A stretch of DNA of 64,000 bases, taken from Sternotherus odoratus. Its lineage: Eukaryota; Chordata; Testudines; Kinosternidae. This document shows, one piece after another, positions 9,291-21,932 of this stretch. The position numbers were made by a program, and so were the translations under genes. The notes under the pieces were generated by a model. It saw nothing but the letters and a program-made list of their open reading frames with translations. It ran no database searches and was not told where the DNA came from. Within the stretch, counting starts at the first letter, position 1; every line of letters starts with the position of its first letter. The stretch spans positions 246,707,644-246,771,643 of the forward strand of contig JAVMKO010000001.1 of NCBI GenBank assembly GCA_032164245.1. Reading direction: 5' to 3'.

Positions 9291-11040
9291 ATTCTAAGGG
9301 AAAACACGAATAAGTACTTTGAAATAGATTTCTGCTTTTGCTCCCTCCTCAAATTTCTCCCACTCTCACCTTTCTCTTATCAGACACTCTCAAATTCTCT
9401 CCCTCCTGGACAGGATTTGAAGCAGTTCAATAAGGGCAAATTTCTCTTACTCTGTCTCCCCATTCCTCCCAACCTTCTCCTGAGAAGTAAATGGAAATAT
9501 CAGTAAAAGGTCCAGGAACTGAATGAAAGGACTCCATAACATACATCACTGCACATTTTAAACTCAGTGAGGAGCACTAATATCTGCTCCAGCCAGTTAG
9601 ATAAATACATATGGGTCCAGATCTTTCCCTGGTGTAAGTCAATGGCTATTCACTGATTTACACAAGTGGATGTTCTGGTCCATTAGCTTCACATAAACAG
9701 TTCTAAGGACTTTTTTTATGTAGCTGTCTGCTAGAAAACACTTTTTTGTGTCCATTTATTTAATCATGTAGTTAGTATATCAGTCTTCCTTTGTCTCTTT
9801 GTCTAAGAGAAGTAATAGTGCTATGTACCGGCAAACACAAAATGGCCAAAGAAAAATGTCACACAAAATAAGGAAAAAGTTTGCATAAGCCATTGAATGC
9901 TGAAAATCACTAATAATTAGCAATTATTTAGCCCTTTTCATCTTCAAAGCAATTAAAAATTAATTAATTAATGTTAAGGGGATATGAATAATAAGATTTT
10001 TTTCAATATATTGGGGGAAAGTAGTATTGAAAAGAAAGTAGGTCCATTAATAAATGAAGGAGATTAATGTAATGAAGAATCATAAAATGACTGAAGTACT
10101 GAGTACTTTTTAAAAAAATATTTTAGGTAAGAAAAATAATGAGAGGAAGTTTAGAGAATTAAGAATGAAGATAATATACAAATAACTAATGATTAGTAGA
10201 AGGCAGGAGAAGATTTAAAAAATCTGAATATAGGCAGATCTTTTGATGTGGAGAATATACATTCTAGGACATTAAGGCTGATTTTTATCCTAGCTATGTA
10301 GGTCCAGTATAAAGCCCTTTGCATCACTTAAACCTCCACATAGCCCACAGAAACGGCCACTGTATAAACTGGAGGCAGGAAGATCAAGGCAGGATCTACC
10401 ATATAGTGCCTCAGTTTTCCATACAGGTGACACTGCAAATGCTATATAAAGCCATAGGCTGGAGTAGCAGCAATAACAAACTGCATTGCACTCGGGAGAT
10501 ATTTTGGGATATGGTTTTCAAATCACCAACCTACTTATAGTTCATCTGCTTAGGATCCAATTAGAAGTAATGGAAAGATATTAAGACAGACAAAATATAG
10601 GGTGGATAACAGGAAAAATTGCCACAACTGATACCTATTAGATTATAAAATAATCTTCAAAAACCATGGGTAAGTCCTATTGGTTGGCATGTTGAAAACT
10701 GGACTGTAAAAAAACACTTATATGAATATAGAATGGGAATCAATATTGCACTGGGAGGGAGATACATCCTTGACTCTATGGGTATTTTCAGTCTTCTTAG
10801 GTGAAGTGCCCAATATCAGACAGGGAGTTTTTAGCACAGACAATATCAGCTCTCAAGGCTTGATCATTTCTACAGATGCATGCATAAAAGTCCTTGTATG
10901 ATTATATACTGCCAATTAAGGGTCATAGGATACAGAGACAATAAGCACACAAGTGAGGAAGAATTCAGGCTATTTCTTACATATAGCAGACAAATAAAAG
11001 ACACAAGCAAGCCAATTCTACTAAGCAAGGATGTGATCTT
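9291..11040. other. AT-rich intergenic stretch, nothing recognised
   Basis: No domain-bearing reading frame, RNA gene or clear repeat family seen. It contains AT-rich runs (for example around 9960 and 10110) and short unsupported reading frames such as 10319-10540. Confidence 0.5.
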
Positions 11041-11577
11041 ATGCACCTCCTTTCAGTCATCGGGAACACCAGGCAGGCGACGAGAGAGGGACCCCTGTCC
11101 AACACGCAGCACCAGCACCGGTCTCAGATCTGCATCGAAGTTCCACGACCCAAAGTTTGGGGCTTATTTATACATAAAACCCACTTAGGCTATGTGCAAA
11201 TTTGCAGTCAACAAGCTCATTAATTACACCTGTTTTGATTTTAGGTATCAACTCTTATCAGTGTTTATAAATTCCTTTCTAGTTAGCATTAGATTTACAA
11301 GAAGCAGCTGTCCACCTTAACTAGATAAAACTCCTCCAAAATTCCAAAGTCATGCTATCTGAGCAAGCAGGTGTGTAAACAAAGAAATTTGCCAAGGCAA
11401 AGATGAACCAAAGACCTACTTGATCAAAGAAATGAAAATCTAGGCATGAAAAGGGTTACTGTTCATGCCACTCCTGACTCCTCGTGACGATGTCTTCTGG
11501 TATATTTCCACTACAGATTGGGCCCCAGGAGTTCCTGATTCAGAGTCCTAATTTCAGAACACAACACAAATTATTGG
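11041..11577 (-). mobile_element. Candidate solo LTR, antisense
   Basis: On the minus strand the segment starts with TGTTGTGTTCTG near 11577, has a TATA box TATAAATA near 11165-11172, and then a GC-rich leader down to about 11041, the layout of an LTR U3-R-U5. I did not find flanking TSDs, and the inner boundary is a guess. The two overlapping plus-strand frames here (10880-11188, 11041-11223) have no recognisable domain. Confidence 0.35.
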
Positions 11578-12452
11578 GGTCAATACAAGGGTAACCAGGT
11601 TAAACTTAACCGCCTATGACATATAGGAGGTCAGACTAGGTCAGGCCTTCAAATCTATTAATCTATTAACCATTTATCCCCTCCCCCCTTCTGTCATATG
11701 TATGTTAACACTGAGGATCTGTAGAGTTCATGCTGTTTGCTTTTTCCATATTCTGACTTGTGTGTGTGTGTTCCTCTGTTTCTTATTTTAAAAAACCCAC
11801 TACACTGGCTTCAATAATTGCTTCAAGTCTCATTCAGGTAGCTAGCTGCATGGAATAAAAGCATGTATCCTTCCTCAGTCCATATTTTGGGATTTTTTAA
11901 AGTGTTTTTAGTCAGCAACATTTTCAGTGACTACTTCTGGGTTTAGCTGTCCCATCTTGTCTTGCTTTACAATGAAAATATGAACAGCTGCCTATGATTG
12001 TTAGGGAGAGAACATGTCGTAAGTAGCAGGCTAGGAATCAGATTTTTTTTGGTGAAACAAGCCTGACCAATTCAGTTAGTCAGTCTCTCTCAGGCTTCTC
12101 TTTGTCTTAGCACAAATCAGTGCTACTTTTTATTTTGGCTATCTCTGTCACAATTTCTGTTCTATCTCTTTGCTAAAAGCCTCAACATTCAGCAAAATTT
12201 GCTGTCATAATAGTCTTGGAATAGATTATTCTAGCCTCTTAAAAAAGAAATATGAGTTACCCAACCAATAGTAAGTTACAGTATCACAGCCACTTTACTT
12301 TCTGATTGGTACTTTCACTTCACAGCTGCTTCTCTTGATGACCATGGAGATGGTGATGATATATTTTTTCATTATTCCCAAACTTAAAGATACAAAAACA
12401 CCCAAAAAACAAGTTAGTAGATTTATAACATATCTCGTATACAAAAATATCC
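11578..12452. other. Intergenic stretch, nothing recognised
   Basis: AT-rich single-copy-looking DNA. The minus-strand frames at 12295-12714 run through the downstream microsatellite and have no known domain. Confidence 0.5.
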
Positions 12453-12482
12453 AAACAAACAAACAAACAAACAAACAAACAC
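12453..12482 (+). repeat. (CAAA)n microsatellite
   Basis: About seven uninterrupted CAAA/AAAC units; translated on the minus strand it gives the VCLFVCLFVCLF string seen in an unsupported frame. Confidence 0.95.
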
Positions 12483-12832
12483 AGTCCACTTTTACATTGT
12501 AGGAACTGATTCTCATGGTCACCAAGGCCACTTGACATTTGTCTGGAAGAAATACTTTTATTTTTCTGGTCATTCTGTTTGGGGAAGTACCTAACAACTT
12601 TCTTCCTTTTTCTGCCAAGCCCAGGAGCTGACCACATGTACTCTTGCATAAACAAGGCTTTGTGTCTACACACCTGCCTAGTTCCATTCTGTAAGTATTT
12701 ATTTGCTTTTCCAATGTGATGCCTCCTTGTAGCTATAAGCCATTAGGCTGCACTGTTCTCTCCCATTTGAGATCTCTCTATATAGTGTTTTCTGTTTGTA
12801 ATGTTTTGACTACTTCCAACTGTGTGCTTTAT

Positions 12833-13469
12833 GGTGACCACCCTTTCAAAAGACAAAAGCAGGACAAATGCAGCAACCTTGCCCCATCCCCTGGTCCTCC
12901 TCTTCCCCCAGAGTCAGGAGTGATGCCAGCCTCTTCCCACTGGAGGAGAGGAGGAGGACTGAGTTGGGTCTTAGCCATCCCACACCAAAAGGCCCCGCCA
13001 GACCAGACCAGAAGCCAGAGCCAGGCCATGGTAAGAGCCACCCAGGGAGCCTGAGCCACTTTGGGGAGCCCCAGAACTTCCATCTCAGAACTTCCATTTG
13101 CCCTGGGCGGGGGCTGAGGGACCTGAATGTACTCCCTGGCCTCTGTCCCTGCCCCCCCCCCCCCAAAGGCATGCCGCCCAGGCAAGGTGATGGATCTGAG
13201 TCCCCCTACAGTGGTTATTACTACAGCTTGGATTTGGCTTCTGGCCTTGCTGGGGTCTCAGGAGAAGAGGAGGAGCAGGAGTGGGGCCTCATGGTGAGGG
13301 GTTGCTAAGGCCGATCTCAGGCCTTCCCCCATTAAGAAGAGGATGGTGCCACTCTTGAGCCTCAGGCAGGTGCAGAGTGGTGCCACAGGAAATTTGAGAC
13401 AAACACTGTCCTGGGACTTGAACTCTGCATTTTGGAACTGTGCTGCCCAATTTGGGAGGGGTGGTCACC
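12833..13469. mobile_element. GC-rich segment bounded by short inverted repeats
   Basis: The left end GGTGACCACCCTTT and the right end, read on the minus strand, GGTGACCACCCCTCCC form an inverted repeat around a 637-bp segment clearly richer in GC than its flanks. The layout suits a non-autonomous DNA transposon. No clean TSD was found. It contains a C run near 13148-13164. The overlapping frames on both strands (12829-13185, 12868-13308) look like by-products of composition: they match no family and run on both strands at once. Confidence 0.4.
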
Positions 13470-13481
13470 TTCCTGTTCTAG

Positions 13482-13660
13482 AATCAGAGAGGTAGCCGTG
13501 TTAGCCTGGAATAGCAGAAGTAACAAAGTCTTGAGGCACCTTAAAGACTAACTATAAAGTTTTGAAGCATAAGCTTTCGTGGGCTAATACCCCTTAGCCC
13601 ACGAAAGCTTATGCTTCAAAACTTTATAGTTAGTCTTTAAGGTGCCACAGGACTTCGTTA
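13482..13660. mobile_element. Fold-back copy of a PLE terminal segment
   Basis: Perfect 53-base arms (13535-13587 and 13594-13646) flank a 6-base loop. The arms contain GCATAAGCTTTCGTGGGCTA, the same core found beside the PLE coding remnant near 53680. The element is flanked by a 13-bp direct repeat, CTTCCTGTTCTAG (13469-13481 and 13661-13673), so the palindrome was inserted as a unit. It resembles two PLE ends joined head to head. Confidence 0.8.
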
Positions 13661-13673
13661 CTTCCTGTTCTAG

Positions 13674-15244
13674 TGTGTTGTTTGCTTAAACCACACCCTA
13701 TTCAATTTGGCCAGGGCTTTCTGTTTGATCTTACTATGTCAATAGTTGTTTTCTGTGAGTGTTAGCTCACACCCATGTTTCATCCTTCATCCTCCTTTCA
13801 TCAGGCCTAAAGCAGATGTATAGGTATAGTTGCAAGCACAGGATATTTAAGGAACATTCATCACCTCCTCTCTTCTTCTTGTTTGTTTCTCATCAGTCAG
13901 TTATTCCCTTGCCAATTGTATATTTCAGGGATATGATAACACATCCAGAGTAGTCTAGATACCTTTGTGCATTCTGTAACTCAAATTGGCGGACCCTTTC
14001 CTGGCTCTCTCTGTCTCATTCTCTCTCTCTTTCTTTCTCTCTCTCTCACACACATAAACACACACATTCACACACACATATGAATAGAGGCTGAAAGGCA
14101 GCAAAGCTAGAGAAAATCTGGTGTGTTATACAGAAAAACTGTTGGGTTGTTGGGTCATGGCAGCATATCTGTAAATATTCAGAGTTCAATGTCCTCCAAA
14201 AACAGCACGAAGCAGCTGCTGGGGAATCTGTTACAATCCATAGACTACAGTGCCAGCCGCTGATTAGACCCTCTAGCACTGCATGGCCCTAGGTGTAGGA
14301 TTCTATCCACTTTGATCTCTATGGAGAAACCTTACCCAATGCTTTTGTAATCTAGTTTAGTGCAGGATGGGAGAATTTGACTCTTTGAGAGGATTTGTCC
14401 TACTGCTTCTATACAGCCTGTTTGCTAACTGTATAAATAACTTTTATAGGCGCCTTTGATTCCTTCGCAATCTTGTTAAATCTCTACTTGTTTACTCCTT
14501 TTAAGTATAACATTCATTGTTATCCCAGGCAGCTCTATATTTTTTTAGAAAATGAAATGTTTAGTTTTTACTTTTCTGATGATAATACACATTTTTTTTT
14601 CTCTCTTTCCAAGGTACATAAAAAAAAGTGCTACAAAACCATCACATCAGATCATAGAAAAAGAAATGGAAGAATAGGCAATAATAATGGGGTAATATCC
14701 TGAGGCACATAAAAAGCTGGGATGGGGGAGAAGATGCATAGTTGTGCAGGGTCTTTTAACTCTCCTTATAAATGGGTCAGAATGGCTGGGGAATGGACTT
14801 TAATGGAGTGTACATTACTTCTGTTCCAAAGCAGAAAAATATGCTACACTCCTCCTGCAGCACATTTTGCCATATACCCAGTACATATACTCAATAGTCC
14901 GGGGGCTTGTCCTAGTGTTTAACACTCTCATAATTTTATTATTTTGGTGGAGGAGGGCTCTTGAAACTATTGACTGCAGGAATTATGAAATGTTGTGAGA
15001 ATCTCATATTTCATTTAAAAGAAAAAGTAAGTTTCTAAACATCTTTGTGTCAGAGAAAAGCTTACAACATGAACTCTAAAGCTCCAATAGCAGAAGATCA
15101 ATATTACAAAAAAAACCAACCAAAACAACTTCACATTTCTCTAAATCTCATAATTTTTAAACCAAGGCAAGGATTTTTGTGGGACTTAATTCCTGATATT
15201 TGAATGCAGTTGGAAATACCGATAGCCCATTAATTATTATTTTA
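13674..15244. other. Intergenic stretch with a pyrimidine/CA microsatellite
   Basis: No gene recognised. A TCTC-rich run passes into CACACA between about 14010 and 14080. The rest is AT-rich with no identified repeat. Confidence 0.5.
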
Positions 15245-15390
15245 ATAATATTAAATATTTAAATTATTGTGGTGCCTAGAAGCCCCACTCCTGGACCAGC
15301 CCCCCATGGCGCTAGGCTCTATACAAACACAGAACTAAAAAGACAGACCCTGCCCCCAAAGACTTTACAATCTCTTTACGAAGGTCTTAC
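15245..15390 (+). repeat. Old dispersed amniote repeat fragment
   Basis: Contains GCGCTAGGCTCTATACAAACA and, downstream, GACAGACCCTGCCCCCAAAG and CTTTACAATCTC, a pattern I recall as a very common reptile/bird interspersed repeat. I cannot name the family with confidence. Both ends are diffuse. Confidence 0.4.
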
Positions 15391-17280
15391 AATCTTGATA
15401 CTGTGCGGGGGCCTCCAACACTAGTTGTCCTCCTCTCTTGAAATTCTCGTGCTCAATTGGACTGATGTCAAATGGGGCTGCTGAGCACCAGTGGGAGTAG
15501 TCTTCCTGCATCTCATTCTCAATATCAAAGCACAAGTGCAACACAGGGCAGGATTTTGGCCTCAGACTCTCTTACTCTGAGGTACTGCCCCAGCCTCGAT
15601 CAGTGGGACATTCAAGCAGGAGCCTCCTGGTTGTAAATGGGAAGACACCACTATGAGGACATTTTCCATGAAGTGTCCTCAACTCGGGAACTCTCTCCTC
15701 ACTTTGGTAATAACAAGGGCAATCATTTTAACTATCTGGGCAAGCTACAAGTCTCATCTTGAAGTTCTGATAAGGGGAAAGTAGATGGCAATTAAATGGG
15801 ATTATTAACTTATTATTGCTTTCCTCTTGAATAACTACTGTTGATGTGGAGGCATGTAGCTAGCTACTTCATCTGAATTCAACTGTATTTTGGAATTATT
15901 CTTTTTTATGGTACTTTTTTGGTTCATAGAGGATTTAGAGCTAGATGCTTTATATAGTTCAGTAAAAATAATGAAATAATTGTGCATAGTGCTTTCAATC
16001 ATCAAAGCACTGTATGTATAGACAGTTAATATAGGTATAGACTCTTATAAAACATTGTAAACTACCTTATAATATAGTCAGAGGAAGGAGAATTGATTCA
16101 AATAGACTTGAATTTTCTCCCCAAACATTTTCCTTTTTTTTTAAGCAAATGTAATTGTGTTAAAATGAAGAAGCACTATGTTGGTCAAGCAATGATATCT
16201 GAATCTATTTTTCCATTCAAAAATATATAAATCAAATCCCCAGAGTTTCACAATTGTCATTAAAGAAGATTTCCAGATAGCACTTGGTTATCTTATGTTC
16301 CATTTTGGGGTATTGAGACCCTCATCTGTTATCTTTCAAACACAGATTTGTAAACTGGTATTACAGCTTACTGCAGAAATTCTCAAATGAATTCAAAATA
16401 CAGAAACTTAAATGGATGAACTAACCTATGCACCCATACTTTACAGACACTACTCTGAATACCAGTAAAGCAACCTATTGATTTTAAGATTTTTACTTTG
16501 CTTATAAATCCATTCATGGGATTTGTCTACAATATCTGTGAGAATTACTAACACCATATTTCCCTCCCTGCTGTTTGAATGCTGGTCCAGTAATGGCTCC
16601 TTTGATCTTTCTAAAACCTTTCAGAGCAGTACATTATTCCTACTCTCTTCAGACTTAACTCCGTACTATACATCAATGGCACTCACTTTTCCTAAAATCA
16701 AGGCTAACATCTGATCCATTAGGTGTAGACTGCTGGTATTGTTCTACTTTGTCAGAACAATATGATTATATCATTATATAAATTCAATACTTTTCTGTTA
16801 GGAAGAAACTTGACACATTCCTAATTTCTATGGCATGACTTGTTTTGTTTAAATAGTTTTTTTTTCTTCTTCAGGATGTTTAGGGAATGGTCTAAAATAT
16901 CTTATTTGAAAAGTTTACAAGTGCTATGATAAATGATAAAAAGTTTACAAGTACTATGATAAATGATATATTGGAGACAATTATGAGATGGACAGGAGAA
17001 GAAATCATTGGTGAAACAAGTCTAACTTTTGAGACCTGGACTATACATTGTGAGCAAAGATCCATGGGAAATAACTAAAGGAGAAGTGATGAAAGAAGGC
17101 TAAAAAGTGGGAGGAAGAAGGAATAACATCATTATCCTTCTTAGGTTTTACATTAACATTTTAATGCTATTTTATTAGAAATTACGCAAACCTTAATATA
17201 TAAAATAGGTTCACAGAATCTTTGTACCAGATCTAGTGAAGTCAATATGGCACTACTGATTTACATTACCTGAAGATCTG
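15391..17280. other. AT-rich intergenic stretch with one small tandem duplication
   Basis: No gene recognised. A 30-bp tandem duplication occurs at 16911-16969 (AAGTTTACAAGTGCTATGAT, second copy with A for G). Otherwise nothing supported. Confidence 0.5.
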
Positions 17281-17289
17281 GTTCGTTGT

Positions 17290-20090
17290 GTGTAAATACA
17301 GATTCCAGAATATCACTGCCAGCCTCCTTAGTGAAACTTTACTAGAAACAGACGAGAGAGTCTCCTCACTTTGCACACAAAGGCTACCGAGTGAGAGTGG
17401 ATAAGTCATCCATTCCATCTGTATATAGGTCCCAGGCTTTAAAGAGTATGTAGGCTCCCCATGGCTGGTAAGATGTGGCTGGTGAGACTAAGATAGCTGG
17501 GCAACCAAAAGAGTTAGCCAGTGGAGTTTGCCAATAGAGGGAAGGCGGTTTTTCCTTAATTGTAGGTACTCGTCAAGGAAGAACTTGCAACAGAAGGAAA
17601 AAGTTGCATCATCAACACCACTGCTACCTCTTCATCTGCCTGTATCTCTGAGGGCCCCCAAGAGATAGACATACTTACCATGGAAACTTCCATTCAGGCC
17701 CTGATTTAGACTAGCTGGGAATGAGGTATGCATGTCCCCAATGAAGAAATCCAGGCAGAGGGAACCGCTGCATGTGAGAGTTGTCTGTTGGAAGAGTCTC
17801 TTAGGAAGTCGGTAAGAGAGATACAGAAGGAGGAGGCTCTTCTGCATAGCATATCCAAGAGTGAGGACTATTTGACAGGAAGTACATAGAGATGTCTGGG
17901 ATAGATAATGCTGACCGCAGCCCCCATTGTCCAGAATGTCAAACCGCGAGTGGGAGTCGCGAGCGGCTGAAGCTGCGCACGTGGCAGGTAAACAAACCAC
18001 TCGGGCCCACTAAGGGAGCTTACCCTGGGAGGTAGTGTGCCACGGTTGCCAATCCCTGAACTACAGAGTAAACTGAGAAAGAAGGTGATTGACTATTCTG
18101 TGGGGAAGAAGCTGGCTAATGACCACCTCAGGCAGTATGCTCTGCTCCACACTCCACCCAGGCCTCCACATCCATCATGGTAAAGAATCAGTATGCAGGC
18201 AACAGTAGGTGAGGAGCAGATCCCAATGGCTTAGGAGGAGGCATCAGCTTTCCCCAAAGCCACTACTCCTAAGAGGAGGAAATACAGAATGCTAATGCAC
18301 AGTGACTTCCTTCTAAGGAGGACAGAGACATCCATTTGCCATCATCCATACATAATGTCCTGGGAAGTGTGCTCTCTGCCTGGAACCTGTGTCTGAGACA
18401 TTACAGAAAGGTTGCTGAAGCTTTTCCATCCTTCTGAGCAGTACCCCAGACTGTTTATCCACATGGACACTAATAATACTGCCAAGTCTGACCCTGAGAA
18501 GTTCAATGGAGACTATAGGGTTCTGGGAAAATGGGTGAAGGAGTCAGAGGAAAAGGTTATGTTATTGTCCATCCTTCCAGGAAGGGACTTGAGCACCCTG
18601 GAGATGAATGCATGGTTGTGCATATGGTGTTGCCAAGAGGGCTCAACTATAGGTGCTGTTTTTGGAAGGAGGAATGATGAGAAGAGATGTGGCCCATCCA
18701 ACCAAGAAGGGGAACAGTGCCTTTGTGTACAACTCTCTACCCGATTGAGAGGGCTTTAAACTAGGTTTATGTGACAAAAGCCCACAGGTAATCATTAAAA
18801 AAGTTGGAGGATCTGAACAGTGGTTGGGGAATGACATGGAAAATTACAATACGGTCATAGAAGCAACAGGAAGGAAAACAATGGAAGAATCTTCTCAACA
18901 TCATAGATGTCTATATACAAACACAAAGAGTATGGGAGTAAACATAAAGAACTGGAAGTCTAGGTACATAAGCCAAATTAGAACATAACTTTAATCATTC
19001 AGCCTTGATGGGATCAATCTCTTGAGTGGAATATTGATATAGTGGGGAATAGTTAGTTCAGAATGGAGAGGAAGAGAAAAAATGGAGGAAAACTATATGT
19101 ACACACAGACCAATACACATTTATATACTTATATCTAGAAGGAGTTGAGAGGCAGATCAGTTGAAAATCTCAGTGTGAAGATAAAAGGGTTAATAAATAG
19201 TGGCAACATCATGGTAGGGATCTAATATAGACTACCAAATCAAGAAGAGGAGTGAATGAGGCAATTCTAGAACAAATAACAGAAATATCCAAAACACAAG
19301 ACCTGGTGTTAAGAGGGATTTTAACTACCCAGGTATCTGTTGGAAAAGTAATACAGGAAAACATAAAGTGTTCCCAATATATTCCAAGAATTTATGGACA
19401 ATTTCTTGTTTCATAAAGTGAGGAAGTAAACAAGGAAGACAGCCATTTTAGATTTGATTCTGTCTAGGAGCAGGAGAATAAGGACAATCTACTGAAAAAA
19501 AAATAAAACGCACTTCAGCAAAATTGAAGAACTGAGAGGTAAGGTCCCATGGAAAGAAAATCTAAGCAAAATAGGAGTTCAAGATGTCTGGCAGTTTTTG
19601 AAGGAAACAATATTAAAAGAACATCTGAAAACTATCCAAATCCCAAGAACAGAAAAGAATAATGAGTTCGATATGGCTCCATCAGAAGCTTTTTAATTAC
19701 CTGAAAATAAAAAAATGATTGCAATCATGGACAAATTACTATGGAGGAGTACAAAAGTGTAGCACAAGCAGGTACAGACAAAATCAGAAAGGCTAAGGAA
19801 CAAAACTAGTTACACCTAGCAAGGCACAAAATTAGTTACATCTAGCAAGGGATGTAAAAGGCAATAAGAGGCTCTTTAAATACATCAGGAGCAAGAGAAA
19901 GACAAAGGAGAATTTATGTCCCCTAGCTAGCATCAAAGCAGAGCTAATGACTGATGACAGCAAGGTGGATATTTAATGCCTATTTAATGCTTATTTTGCT
20001 TCAATCTTCATTTAAAAAGTTTAATGGCGATCAGATGATCAACACAATATTAACAGGAAGGGGGACAGAATGCAAACCAACATAGGGAAA
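17290..20090 (+). pseudogene. CR1 LINE, 5' half (ORF1 and endonuclease remnants), 3' part missing
   Basis: The stretch around 17640-17910 resembles the CR1 ORF1 upstream region. The frame at 18412-18759 resembles the ORF1 esterase-like domain: RLFIHMDTNNTAKSDPEKF, where the family usually has a G-T-N-D motif, followed by a SILPGRD-like segment and MNAWLCIWC. From about 18860 to 19480 the DNA reads like the CR1 ORF2 endonuclease with many stops (near 19310-19330 a decayed version of the D-F-N-Y segment), and 19550-20060 like the linker to the RT. The RT itself does not follow. The usual CR1 damage is 5' truncation, so loss of the 3' half implies a later deletion. A hAT fragment interrupts it at 17912-18057. 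Confidence 0.75.
17912..18057. mobile_element. Partial hAT element (one end only)
   Basis: Ends with TGCCACGGTTGCCAATCCCTG, the right terminus shared with the complete hAT copies at 50357, 53750 and 60861, and carries the internal CAGGTAAACAAACC and GCTTACCCT motifs of that family. The left terminus is missing, so no TSD can be read. It sits inside the CR1 at 17290-20090 and is therefore younger. Confidence 0.75.
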
Positions 20091-21202
20091 AAAGTATCAG
20101 AAGTATCAATTTCCCAGGACAATATTTTTACCAAATTTATATCAGATTAGGCATCTAAATTATTTATCTTATTTGTACTATGTATTAATACTGCATTCAT
20201 CATGGTGGTATTTAGTCTTATATAGTCTTAAAGTCTATTTGTGAATGTGTAAACATGCTATTTTGGGATGAAAAGCAGGCTTTGATTTTACAAGCTGTAT
20301 CATTATTTAGTTTGAGATATGCAACTGCTATATGCAATGCTGTCAACTTTTGTGATTTTATCTCAAGTCTCACAAGGTTTATTTGTTTTTTTTTGTTTGC
20401 TTGTTTGGTTATGTTTATTCCTGTAACAAGGAAATAATCTTTTTCTTGTTCCAGGAGTAAATATCTCAAGAACAGCATTTTCATGGTAGGTTGGCAATTC
20501 TGCTTCTAGTTTCAGCTAGAAAGTGGAGAGCAAAAACTGAACAGAACCTTAAAATGAGTTGATTCTTGTTCTAGAAATAGATGGATATTTGTTGAGGCAA
20601 TTAGGCAGGAATCATTTAATCTACCCACTAGTTAAAAAAACAGGTATATAAGAGGCATCGTGTTTCAGAAAGAATCATTTGACACGACTATTTTATTATC
20701 ACCATATTTTTTAAATCCTAGGAGGATTTCCTGGTAGAAGATTCAGTAGGTGTCATCCATCTAGATACAAAGCATATACTCAGTGCTCTATGGACTTACA
20801 TAATATATTCAGAATTTAGAGCCAAGAGAAAAGGGAATATGGCTTTACTCCCAAAACTGTAATGAATCAAGAATGAATGCATTTTTACAAAGGACCAAAA
20901 GCTTAAAACAAGAGCTTCTCGGGGAAAATGATCTCAATAAACTAAAGAAGATATTTTTTCCCCTACAAGAAAGAACAGAAGCCAATAATATGTTTCATTG
21001 CTCTTTGGAGGACCCTTTCAGGGACAATGAAGGATCTAAAGGTCATGTCATTTAAATAATGCAGTAGGGGTAAGTAGTAGCACCTGCAAAATACAAATCT
21101 GGCTGCTAAAGAAATTAAATAAAGAAACTTTTTTTCTCTCTTCAAAGTTAAATTGCATCGTAGATGACATAAGTATGAAGTACTTTAGAATTACTGTTTT
21201 AC
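20091..21202. other. AT-rich intergenic stretch, nothing recognised
   Basis: Short unsupported frames on both strands (for example 20218-20484 and 20873-21055). No domains or repeat signatures seen. Confidence 0.5.
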
Positions 21203-21932
21203 CTGTGAAGGGTTAACCTGAAACAGGAGAGGGGATGATGTATCAGAGTTGCTAATACCTGGCAGACAAAGGGGTTATTCATGGGCTTTTTTCATTCTCT
21301 CCGCGGCTGCTCAGAGTCTGTCTGCATTTCCCCTGGCTACGGGGAGGAATCACATCTATGTTTCTATCCTACATTTCAATAATCTTCTAAGAAAGCCAAA
21401 AGTCCAGCAGTAAGTGTATTCTTGAATTGTATCATTTAGTAATTGATCCACGGTGTCCTTAGACTGTTAAGTTTAGCAGAGAGAGAAATTCCAAGGGAGG
21501 GGGTTCAATGAGGGCTGGGTGATGCTAGGAGGCTTAGTATCCATTGATTTCTGTATAAGGAGTTTATGCTTTTCTCTTTTTCTTTTATTAAAATCTTTCT
21601 TGTAAGAACTGTCTGTTTGTTTCCATTGGAGTGATCCTGGTTTGGATCATGCACATCGCACAGCTAGTGAGCGTTTGTGTTCTCGAATGTGTCCCAGGTA
21701 AAAAGGTGTGTGTGTGTGTTAAAATAGGGGTTCTAATTTACCCTAACCCATGGTCTTGGGGGGCTCAAATTAGTGGTGGCAGTGTTTTCCAAGCCCCAAC
21801 TGGAGAAATTTGGATTTTGGGGGGAAAGTTTTAACCTAAGCTGGTAAAATAAGCTTGGGGGTGATTTTTCTTTCATGCGGGGTCGCCACATCTTTACCCT
21901 GGAGTTCAGAGTGGGGAAATAGAACCTTGACA
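21203..21932 (+). mobile_element. LTR-like fragment
   Basis: Begins TGTGAAGGGTTAACCTG and ends GGAACCTTGACA, with a poly(A)-signal-like CTTTTATTAAAATC near 21584 followed by a GT-rich stretch. These are features of a sauropsid LTR, and the end motif matches a reptile LTR family as I remember it. No TSD found. A short GT run lies at 21704-21719. Confidence 0.35.

Noticed and set aside
12829..13308. Several long frames on both strands in a GC-rich block.
   Set aside because: High GC content removes stops in all frames. No homology recognised, and the block looks like part of a transposon.
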